Below, piece after piece: positions 24,578 to 31,653 of a DNA stretch of 64,000 bases. The notes beneath the pieces are model-generated. The model did no database searches. It worked only from the letters and a program-made list of their open reading frames with translations, and had not been told where the DNA came from. Each line of letters starts with the position of its first letter. The stretch's first letter is position 1. The DNA comes from an uncultured Clostridia bacterium (lineage in GTDB: Bacteria > Bacillota > Clostridia > Oscillospirales > Butyricicoccaceae): positions 1 through 64,000 of the forward strand of contig CALWJQ010000064.1 in the NCBI GenBank assembly GCA_944381055.1, written 5' to 3'. Made by a program: the position numbers and the translations under genes.

Positions 24578-25417
24578 ATGACCAGAAAACAGCTTTGCCG
24601 CTGGATTGATGAACATTTTGTCTCAAACGGGGGAAACGTGCTCACAGCCGGACAGGCTGTCCGGCCCGAGCTTGCGGGGCTGCGCATTTATGAAAAGCCG
24701 CTCGTCGGCACAGGCTCAGCCGCCGACCCGCTGTTCGGCGAGCTGAAGCGCGAAGGGGTTGTCGGCCCGTGGCATATGGGCCCGCAGGAATGGCTGCCGG
24801 GCGCGCAGTCGGTGGTGTCGCTGTTTTTTCCATTTACCGACGAAGTAAAAACGAGCAACGCCGGCCGGCCGGACGAGCCTTCGGCCGAGTGGCTGCACGG
24901 CCGCATCGAAGGGCAGGCGTTTTTGAGCGCCCTGCTGTCTGAACTGTGCCAATGGCTGCGTGCACAGGGGATCAAAGCGTGCGCCCCGTCGATCGACCCG
25001 CGCTTTGCGTCCATCACGGGCGGGAAAAGCAGGCTCGGCGACCCGCGCATTTCTGCGGATACGTTTGGCAGCAATTGGTCCGAGCGCCACGCCGCTTTTA
25101 TTTGCGGTCTGGGGACTTTTGGGCTGTCGAAGGGCCTGATTACGAAAAAGGGGATCGCCGGCCGGTTCGGAAGCGTGATCGTCGACTGCACGCTCGAACC
25201 TGACGTGCGGCCCTATACGGATATTTACGAGTACTGTACGCGCTGCGGCGCGTGCGTCAGCCGCTGCCCCGTGCAGGCAATCAGTCTGGAAGAGGGCAAA
25301 AAACACCCGCCCTGCTCGGCGTACATGGCGGAAACCGGACGGCGGTATGCGCCGCGCTACGGCTGCGGCAAATGCCAGACCGGCGTCCCCTGCCAGTCGA
25401 AGATCCCGGGGCTTTAA
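24578..25417 (+). CDS. QueG-like double-cluster [4Fe-4S] protein (epoxyqueuosine reductase family)
   Basis: The 279-aa protein has the C-terminal double-cluster domain: CTRCGACVSRCP, an isolated Cys, then CGKCQTGVPC, enough for two [4Fe-4S] clusters. The N-terminal half resembles the QueG reductase fold (GPWHMGPQEWLPGAQSVVSLF, FICGLGTFGLSKGLI). True QueG enzymes are longer and lie in tRNA-modification contexts; this version is shorter at the C-terminus, so a different reductive role is possible. GGAGG at 24566 fits ATG 24578; an upstream ATG at 24557 has no site. It may need cobalamin, consistent with the divergent cobO. Confidence 0.88.
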   Translation: MTRKQLCRWIDEHFVSNGGNVLTAGQAVRPELAGLRIYEKPLVGTGSAADPLFGELKREGVVGPWHMGPQEWLPGAQSVVSLFFPFTDEVKTSNAGRPDEPSAEWLHGRIEGQAFLSALLSELCQWLRAQGIKACAPSIDPRFASITGGKSRLGDPRISADTFGSNWSERHAAFICGLGTFGLSKGLITKKGIAGRFGSVIVDCTLEPDVRPYTDIYEYCTRCGACVSRCPVQAISLEEGKKHPPCSAYMAETGRRYAPRYGCGKCQTGVPCQSKIPGL

Positions 25418-25522
25418 GCGGGGGAAAAGTGTCGGAATCATTGGGAGTAAAGCCGGAATCCGGCGGTTTTTGAACGATTTTTCGTTACTTTTTAAACAGA
25501 TTTTGAAGCTTTCCTGCGGCGC

Positions 25523-25552
25523 TTGACGCAGGGCGTTCAACAGTGGTAAAAT
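25523..25552 (+). promoter_or_regulatory. Promoter of the methyltransferase-ecf-truA-clpE operon
   Basis: TTGACG (25523-25528) and TAAAAT (25547-25552) are 18 bases apart, about 30 bases before the first gene. No other clear promoter or terminator is seen before 33992. Confidence 0.7.
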
Positions 25553-25582
25553 TACTTGATACCGGGCAAGGGGGAATGTGCG

Positions 25583-26443
25583 ATGTGGACTGCGCCGGAC
25601 TGGCGCGACTACCGCCTGCTGGACTGCGGCGGGGGCGAGCGCCTGGAGCGCTGGGGGAAGTATACCCTGGCGCGGCCCGATCCGCAGGCCATCTGGCCCC
25701 GGAGCGAGCCGGGGCTGTGGAAGAAAGCCGATGCCGTCTATCACCGCTCGAATACGGGCGGCGGCCGGTGGGAAATCCGTTCGCTGCCCGAAGCCTGGGC
25801 CATTGCCTGGCGGGAACTGACCTTTAACATCAAGCCGATGAGCTTTAAGCACACCGGCGTTTTTCCTGAGCAGGCGGCTAACTGGGATTTCATTGCGCGC
25901 CGGGTGCGCGCGGCAGGACGCCCGGTGTCGGTGCTCAACCTGTTTGCCTATACCGGCGGGGCGACGCTGGCCGCCGCTGCGGCGGGGGCCTCGGTCTGCC
26001 ATGTCGACGCCGCGCGCGGCATGGTGGCCTGGGCGCGTGAAAACGCCAGGAGTTCGGGCCTGGCGGACGCGCCGGTGCGCTATATTGTCGACGACTGCAA
26101 AAAGTTCGTTCAGCGCGAAATCAAGCGCGGCAGGCGTTACGACGCCCTTATCATGGACCCGCCGTCTTACGGCCGCGGCCCGACGGGCGAGGTCTGGAAG
26201 TTCGAAAACGACATCGCTTCTTTCCTTGAGCTTTGCGCCGGCGTTTTGTCGGACGAGCCTTTGTTTGTCATGATCAGTTCCTATACGGCGGGCATTTCGC
26301 CGTCGGTCGCTTCGTACCTGCTGGGGACGGTTTTGCAGCCGCGCTTCGGCGGCGCGGTCGAGGCGGACGAGCTGGGGCTTTTGTGCCAGTCGACCGGGCT
26401 GGCGCTGCCCTGCGGCCACACCGCACGCTGGATGAAAGGATAA
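25583..26443 (+). CDS. Class I SAM-dependent methyltransferase (RlmI/RlmK-like)
   Basis: The 286-aa protein has a Rossmann SAM site: NLFAYTGGATLAAAAAGAS (motif I), an acidic end of beta2 (HVDAARGMV), and the catalytic MDPPSYGRGP motif IV with the DPPxY pattern typical of base methyltransferases such as RlmI and RlmK. The N-terminal region lacks a recognisable PUA domain, so it is a compact form; rRNA is the likely target but this is inference. GGGGGA fits ATG 25583, the first codon of the operon. The stop TAA abuts the ecfA1 start codon. Confidence 0.87.
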   Translation: MWTAPDWRDYRLLDCGGGERLERWGKYTLARPDPQAIWPRSEPGLWKKADAVYHRSNTGGGRWEIRSLPEAWAIAWRELTFNIKPMSFKHTGVFPEQAANWDFIARRVRAAGRPVSVLNLFAYTGGATLAAAAAGASVCHVDAARGMVAWARENARSSGLADAPVRYIVDDCKKFVQREIKRGRRYDALIMDPPSYGRGPTGEVWKFENDIASFLELCAGVLSDEPLFVMISSYTAGISPSVASYLLGTVLQPRFGGAVEADELGLLCQSTGLALPCGHTARWMKG

Positions 26444-27304
26444 ATGCCTATGCCCCCCATCATTGAGCTGAAAAACGTCAGTTTTACCTACCCCCACGGC
26501 GAGGGAAAACCGGAAAGCCCGCCGGCCGTCGACAATGTGTCGCTGTCCGTCGAGCCGGGTGAGTTTGTCGCTGTGCTGGGACATAACGGCAGCGGGAAAT
26601 CGACGCTGGCCAAGCTGTTCAACGCCATCCTGACGCCGACGTCGGGCGACGTGCTGATCGACGGCATGAATACCCGTGACGAGAGCAGGCTGTTTGATAT
26701 CCGCAAAACGGCCGGCATGGTGTTCCAGAACCCGGACAACCAGATTGTTGCCACCGTCGTTGAAGAAGATGTCGCGTTTGCGCCGGAAAACATGGGCCTG
26801 CCCTCTAAAGAAATCCGCCGGCGCGTCGACGAGGCGCTGGCCGCCGTCGGCATGAGCGCCTTTAAGCGCCATGCGCCCCACCTGCTGTCCGGCGGGCAGA
26901 AGCAGCGCATCGCCATCGCCGGCGTGCTGGCCATGCAGCCGCGCGCCATTGTCATGGACGAGCCGACAGCCATGCTCGACCCCATGGGCCGTGCCGAGGT
27001 CATGCGCACCATTTTGCGGCTCAACCGTGAAAACGGCATGACGGTGGTGCTGATTACGCACCATATGGACGAGGCGGCGCAGGCAGGGCGCGTCATTGTC
27101 ATGAATCATGGCAGGATGCTGCTCGACGGCGCGCCGGCCGAGATTTTTTCGCAGGTCGACGAGCTGCGCGCCTGTTCGCTGGCGCCGCCGCAGACCGTCG
27201 CGCTGCTCGACCGGCTCAACCGTGACCTGAACGCCGGGCTGCCGCTGACCGCGCTGTCGGTTGAGCAGTGCGCCGACGTCATTTACCACTATTTAAAGGG
27301 GTAG
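26444..27304 (+). CDS. ecfA1: ECF transporter ATPase subunit A1
   Basis: The 286-aa ABC ATPase has Walker A GHNGSGKST, a Q-loop in FQNPDNQI, the LSGGQKQR signature and Walker B IVMDEPTAML, followed by the D-loop and H-loop. The C-terminal extension is that of energy-coupling-factor ATPases. With EcfA2 and EcfT it forms the shared energising module for vitamin and micronutrient uptake; no substrate-binding S protein is encoded here, so it serves S components elsewhere (group II). The start is ATG 26444, directly after the preceding stop; ATG at 26450 has better spacing to AAAGGA. Confidence 0.95.
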   Translation: MPMPPIIELKNVSFTYPHGEGKPESPPAVDNVSLSVEPGEFVAVLGHNGSGKSTLAKLFNAILTPTSGDVLIDGMNTRDESRLFDIRKTAGMVFQNPDNQIVATVVEEDVAFAPENMGLPSKEIRRRVDEALAAVGMSAFKRHAPHLLSGGQKQRIAIAGVLAMQPRAIVMDEPTAMLDPMGRAEVMRTILRLNRENGMTVVLITHHMDEAAQAGRVIVMNHGRMLLDGAPAEIFSQVDELRACSLAPPQTVALLDRLNRDLNAGLPLTALSVEQCADVIYHYLKG

Positions 27305-27310
27305 TCTGCA

Positions 27311-28174
27311 TTGAACGAGGTATTAAAGGTTGAAAACCTGAGCCATGTCTATTCGGCGGGCACCCCTTTTGAAAAAGTGGCCATTCAAAACGTCACTTTT
27401 GCCGCGAAAAAAGGGGAGATCATCGGCCTTATCGGCCATACCGGCAGCGGCAAATCGACCCTGATCCAGCATTTCAACGGCCTTTTGAAGCCGACGAGCG
27501 GGCGGGTGCTCATCAACGGCGAAGACATTCATCAAAGCCTTGAGATGACGCGCGCCGCGCGCTTTGCCGTCGGCCTGGTCTTTCAATATCCCGAATACCA
27601 GCTGTTTGAAGAAACCGTGCGCCGCGACGTTGCCTTCGGCCCGAAAAATATGGGCCTTGAACAGGCGGAAATCGACCGCCGCGTCGAAGAGGCGGTGCAA
27701 ATCGTCGGCCTGCCGCCCGAGGTGCTGGAGGCGTCGCCTTTTGAACTGTCGGGCGGGCAGAAGCGCCGCGTGGCGCTGGCCGGCGTCTTTGCCATGGAAC
27801 CCGAGGTACTGGTGCTCGACGAGCCCATGGCCGGCCTGGACCCCGTGGGGCGTGAAGAAGTGTTCCGGTTTATCACGGGCTACCAGCAAAAGCACGGTAC
27901 GACGGTCATTTTTGTCACGCACAGTATGGAAGACGCCGCGCGTATGGCGCAGCGCATTGTCGTGATGGACAGCGCCCGCATTTTGATGGAAGGCGCCCCG
28001 CGCGAGGTCTTTGCCCGCGCCGGCGAGCTGACGCAGGCGGGGCTGGACGTGCCGCAGGTCACCCGTGTGCTCATGCGCCTGCGCGAGCGCGGCGTCGATA
28101 TCGGCGCCGACGCCTATACGACCGAGCAGGCGGCGGCGCTCATCCGCGGGCAAAAGGAGGGGAAGACATGCTGA
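27311..28174 (+). CDS. ecfA2: ECF transporter ATPase subunit A2
   Basis: The 287-aa ABC ATPase has Walker A GHTGSGKST, FQYPEYQLFEETV at the Q-loop, LSGGQKRRVALAG as signature, and LVLDEPMAGLDPVG as Walker B/D-loop. It pairs with EcfA1 as the ATPase heterodimer of the ECF module. The start codon is TTG at 27311 with AAAGGGG about ten bases before. Its end overlaps the ecfT start by 7 bases, so synthesis of the subunits is coupled. Confidence 0.95.
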   Translation: MNEVLKVENLSHVYSAGTPFEKVAIQNVTFAAKKGEIIGLIGHTGSGKSTLIQHFNGLLKPTSGRVLINGEDIHQSLEMTRAARFAVGLVFQYPEYQLFEETVRRDVAFGPKNMGLEQAEIDRRVEEAVQIVGLPPEVLEASPFELSGGQKRRVALAGVFAMEPEVLVLDEPMAGLDPVGREEVFRFITGYQQKHGTTVIFVTHSMEDAARMAQRIVVMDSARILMEGAPREVFARAGELTQAGLDVPQVTRVLMRLRERGVDIGADAYTTEQAAALIRGQKEGKTC

Positions 28175-28971
28175 AGGACATCACCCTGGGCCAGTACTTC
28201 CCCGGCCAGAGCCCCATACACCGGTTTGATCCCAGGCTCAAGGTGCTGATGGTCGTGGCGTACATTGTCGCGCTGTTCTGCGCTGACGGGCTGTGGGCTT
28301 ATTTGTTCTGCTTTTCCATGCTGGCGCTGTGCATCGGGCTTTCGCGTATCCGGCCCAAAATGATGCTCAGGGGCCTGAAGCCGGTGCTTTTTATCATCTG
28401 CTTTACTGCGGTGCTCAACATGTTTTACACCCCGGGCGTCGTTTTGTGGCACTGGTGGATTTTTACCCTGACGCGCGAGGGGATTTTTAACGCCCTGTAT
28501 ATGGTGTCGCGCATTGTCATGCTCATTATGTGTACCGCGCTGCTGACCTATACCACGTCGCCCATTGCGCTGACAGACGCGCTGGAGTACCTGCTGGGGC
28601 CGCTGAAAAAGCTGCGCGTGCCGGTGCATGAGTTCACCATGATGATGACCATTGCGCTGCGTTTTATTCCCACGCTCATTGAAGAGACCGACAAAATCAT
28701 GTCCGCGCAGAAAGCGCGCGGCGCGGATTTTGAAAGCGGAAACCTCATTGCGCGCGCCAAAGCGCTGGTGCCTGTGCTGGTGCCGCTCTTTGTCTCGGCG
28801 TTCCGCCGTGCCGACGAGCTGGCGACGGCCATGGAATGCCGCCTGTATCACGGCGGCGAGGGCAGGACCCGTTTAAACGAGCTGCATTTCGCCCGCCTGG
28901 ATCTGCTGGGCGGCGTGCTGACGGCGGCCTGCGTTGCGGCGGTGTTTGTCATCAGCCATTTTTGGGCGTAA
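28168..28971 (+). CDS. ecfT: ECF transporter transmembrane coupling subunit
   Basis: The 267-aa protein has about five transmembrane helices at the start and end, and a cytoplasmic coupling region with AQKARGADFES, the first coupling helix with the conserved ARG, and AMECRLYHGGEGRTRL, the second. In typical EcfT the second motif is ARG/ARC; here it is ECR. These helices transmit ATP hydrolysis by EcfA1/A2 to the S component. AGGAGGGG is a strong ribosome site. truA follows 16 bases later, an order common in Firmicutes. Confidence 0.95.
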   Translation: MLKDITLGQYFPGQSPIHRFDPRLKVLMVVAYIVALFCADGLWAYLFCFSMLALCIGLSRIRPKMMLRGLKPVLFIICFTAVLNMFYTPGVVLWHWWIFTLTREGIFNALYMVSRIVMLIMCTALLTYTTSPIALTDALEYLLGPLKKLRVPVHEFTMMMTIALRFIPTLIEETDKIMSAQKARGADFESGNLIARAKALVPVLVPLFVSAFRRADELATAMECRLYHGGEGRTRLNELHFARLDLLGGVLTAACVAAVFVISHFWA

Positions 28972-28987
28972 ACAGGGGAGACTGTAT

Positions 28988-29755
28988 ATGGCGAAAATCG
29001 CATTGCGCCTGTCTTATCTGGGGACGGCGTATCACGGCTGGCAGCGCCAGAAAAACGCTTTGACGGTCCAGCAGGTTCTTGAAGACGCCATTCGGGATCT
29101 GACGGGGCAAAAGACGGCGCTGTCGGGCTGCGGACGGACGGACGCCGGCGTCCATGCCAGGACGTACGTCGCCAGCTGCCGGCTTGAAACCGGCATTCCG
29201 CTTTCGCGTTTCCCGGCGGCGCTCAACGCGCGGCTGCCGCGCGACGTCGTCGTACACAGTGCAACCGCTGTGCCCGACGATTTTGACGCCCGCTTTTCGT
29301 GCAAAAGCAAGGAATACACGTATCTTATCCACAACAGCCGGACCCGGGATCCGTTCCTGACGGCGCGGGCCTGGTTTTATCCGCAGCCGCTCGACATCGC
29401 GGCCATGCAGCGCGCGTCCGGCGCCTTTGTCGGCCGGCAGGACTTCGCCGCGGTCAAAAGCGAAGGCACGCCGGTCAAAAGTACGGTTCGTGAGATTTAC
29501 TATTGCGAAGTCGAGCCGCAAAAGGGGAATATTATCGCTGTGCGCGTCTGCGCGGACGGCTTTTTATATAATATGGTGCGCGCCATCACCGGCACGCTGG
29601 TTTACTGCGGCATCGGGAAAATCGACCCCGGCGACATGAAAGCCATTTTACAGAGCGGGCGGCGCGAAAGCGCCGGCCCGACGGCGCCGCCTGACGGGCT
29701 TTATATGACTGCTCTGACCTATGGTATGGAGGCGCTCGATGACGGCCAGGCGTAA
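28988..29755 (+). CDS. truA: tRNA pseudouridine(38-40) synthase
   Basis: The 255-aa protein is a TruA pseudouridine synthase. The catalytic Asp lies in CGRTDAGVHAR, and YHGWQRQKNALTVQ at the N-terminus and FLYNMVRAITGTLVYCGIGK in the C-terminal domain are conserved. It isomerises uridines 38-40 in the anticodon stem of several tRNAs. ATG 28988 follows CAGGGGAG. Its end overlaps the next start by 17 bases, so translation continues through. Confidence 0.96.
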   Translation: MAKIALRLSYLGTAYHGWQRQKNALTVQQVLEDAIRDLTGQKTALSGCGRTDAGVHARTYVASCRLETGIPLSRFPAALNARLPRDVVVHSATAVPDDFDARFSCKSKEYTYLIHNSRTRDPFLTARAWFYPQPLDIAAMQRASGAFVGRQDFAAVKSEGTPVKSTVREIYYCEVEPQKGNIIAVRVCADGFLYNMVRAITGTLVYCGIGKIDPGDMKAILQSGRRESAGPTAPPDGLYMTALTYGMEALDDGQA

Positions 29756-30932
29756 GGGAAACATTACAAAATTCCGCCGCGACAAGCGCCTTGCGGTCGT
29801 CGGCGGGCTGCGCTCGCTGGCGCTGCTGGGGCTTTTGGCGACGATGGTTTTCTGTATTTTTGAATACCGCGAAGATTTAAACCCGCAGAACTTCCGGCGT
29901 ATCGCCGCCTATCTGGCGTCTGCCGGGCGCAGCGGCGAGTTTACAGGCTATCGTTTTGAAAGCGGGCTTGACAGCGTTTACGCGCCGTTCGAGGCGGGCC
30001 TGGCGGTGCTGAGCGGCAATACGTACCGATATGTCACCGCGCTGCCGGACGGCGATTTCACCGCCCAGATGATTGCGTCCAACCCTGCCGTCAGCGCGGG
30101 GGAAAAACAGGTGCTGCTGTATGACCGGGGCGGGAAAAACCTGGCCGTTGTCAACGGTTACGCCGTACTGTGGGAAGAAACGCTGGAATCGCCCGTGATT
30201 GCGGCCGAGATGAACGACGGCGGCAGCTTCTGCGTCGTCACCGACGAAAACGGCTACCGCGCCGCCGTCGCGATGTACGACGCGCGTCAGAACCAGTTGT
30301 ACAAGTGGTACACGTCCGATTACTTTGTCATGCTTGCGTCGCCGGCGCCCGACGGACGGCATTTTGCCGCGCTGTGCCTGCGCGAAAATGCCGGATCGGT
30401 GACCTTTACGCTGCGCGGCTACTCCGTGACGCAGGAAGAGCCTGTGTTTTCTGTCGATTTGCCCGTGCAGGAAGTCTATTCGCTCAAACACAACGCCGCG
30501 GGCGAGGCGGTACTAATTTGCGACGACGGCGTTTATATTTATGATGGCGCGGGCGGACTCAAAGCCCAAAACAGCTATACGCGCGGGACGCTGCAACGGT
30601 TTTCGCATCAGCAGGGGCAGATGCCGTGGCTGGCGCTGCAATCCGGGGGCGCGGGCGAACAGGTGACGCTGCGTGCTGTGGACGAAAGCGGCGAAACGGC
30701 TTTTGAAAAGACGTACGCCGGTTCGCTGCGCGCCGTCGGCGGCTGGGGCGATCAGGCGGCGCTTTTGTTCCAGTCAAGGCTCATCACGCTCGACTGCTCC
30801 GGCGCCGAGCCCCGCGAAACCGTGATCGCCGTTTCGGGTGCGCGCGACGTCGTGACACGCCGTGACGGGCGGCATATTCTGGTCTACGCCGATCGCGCCG
30901 AACTGGTCAGCATTGAAGGGGAGGAATCATGA
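29739..30932 (+). CDS. DUF5711-like membrane-anchored beta-propeller protein
   Basis: The 397-aa protein has a basic N-terminus and one transmembrane helix at about residues 25-45, followed by beta-rich repeats of six to eight short blades (RYVTALPDG, LLYDRGGKNLAVVNGY, ICDDGVYIYDG and similar), outside the membrane. This matches DUF5711, a family of unknown function in Clostridia. The start is ATG 29739, with a GGAGG site inside the end of truA. Its last codon overlaps the CvpA start by 4 bases (ATGA). A sensor or envelope-assembly role is possible but not shown. Confidence 0.8.
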   Translation: MTARRKGNITKFRRDKRLAVVGGLRSLALLGLLATMVFCIFEYREDLNPQNFRRIAAYLASAGRSGEFTGYRFESGLDSVYAPFEAGLAVLSGNTYRYVTALPDGDFTAQMIASNPAVSAGEKQVLLYDRGGKNLAVVNGYAVLWEETLESPVIAAEMNDGGSFCVVTDENGYRAAVAMYDARQNQLYKWYTSDYFVMLASPAPDGRHFAALCLRENAGSVTFTLRGYSVTQEEPVFSVDLPVQEVYSLKHNAAGEAVLICDDGVYIYDGAGGLKAQNSYTRGTLQRFSHQQGQMPWLALQSGGAGEQVTLRAVDESGETAFEKTYAGSLRAVGGWGDQAALLFQSRLITLDCSGAEPRETVIAVSGARDVVTRRDGRHILVYADRAELVSIEGEES

Positions 30933-31618
30933 GCACTGCCATGTGGATCGATTTTCTGCTTGTCATCGTCTTTGTCGCCTGCGTGTGGATGGCCGCGCGC
31001 AGAGGGATTTTCAATGCGCTGTCCGGCCTGCTGGGCAGCGTGGCGGGGCTTTTGGGCGCGCTTTTGCTGACGCCCCGCCTGTCAGGGTTTACGGCCCGGC
31101 TGATCCGCCCCTTTCTGGGCGGGATGGTCCGGCGGGCGGCCGATTCAATCGGCCTGACTGAGCTTTTGCCGTCTTCGGTTGTCGAAGATACGCGCGCCGG
31201 GTTCGCTTCGCTTTTGCAGGCGCTGAGCGTGCCCGAAGATCTGTGGGACGGCCTGGCGGCCAGCGCGCAGGCGGCGGGGGAGCAAATTGCCGACGCCGCC
31301 GGCCAGGCTTTGGCAGAACAGCTGGCCCCTGTCCTGACCTTTGTCGTCCTTTTTCTTGCCATTCAGCTGGCTGTGCGCATTGTCTGTTCGCTGCTCAGCC
31401 TGGACATTCCCATCCTGCGTTCGGTCAACCGGCTGGGCGGCGCGCTTTTGGGCGCGCTGACCGGGCTGTGCATGGTCGCGGCGCTGTGCTGGGGAATCAT
31501 GCGTTTTTCCCCCGCAGAACGCGTCGGCTTTTTAAACCAGCCGGCGCTGCTTGAAAGCCGCGTGGGCGGCACGGTGTGCGGGCTGCTCGGGCTGGAAGGC
31601 CCGGCGTCCGGCGCATGA
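30929..31618 (+). CDS. CvpA-family membrane protein
   Basis: The 229-aa protein has an N-terminal CvpA-type segment (MWIDFLLVIVFVACVWMAARRGIFNALSG), two further hydrophobic helices (about residues 130-160 and 180-200) and a small C-terminal part. CvpA proteins are inner-membrane proteins linked to colicin V export and envelope stress in enterobacteria, and are widespread in Firmicutes with no agreed function. ATGA overlap with the DUF5711 stop shows tight coupling. clpE starts 35 bases later behind its own ribosome site. Confidence 0.87.
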   Translation: MSTAMWIDFLLVIVFVACVWMAARRGIFNALSGLLGSVAGLLGALLLTPRLSGFTARLIRPFLGGMVRRAADSIGLTELLPSSVVEDTRAGFASLLQALSVPEDLWDGLAASAQAAGEQIADAAGQALAEQLAPVLTFVVLFLAIQLAVRIVCSLLSLDIPILRSVNRLGGALLGALTGLCMVAALCWGIMRFSPAERVGFLNQPALLESRVGGTVCGLLGLEGPASGA

Positions 31619-31653
31619 GCCATTTTTCAGTTCCTCAAAGGAGAGAATAGTAT

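Noticed and set aside
24716..27289. 857-residue minus-strand open frame antisense to the QueG-like, methyltransferase and ecfA1 genes
   Set aside because: Long antisense frames arise here from GC-rich third codon positions; the plus-strand genes have clear motifs and ribosome sites.
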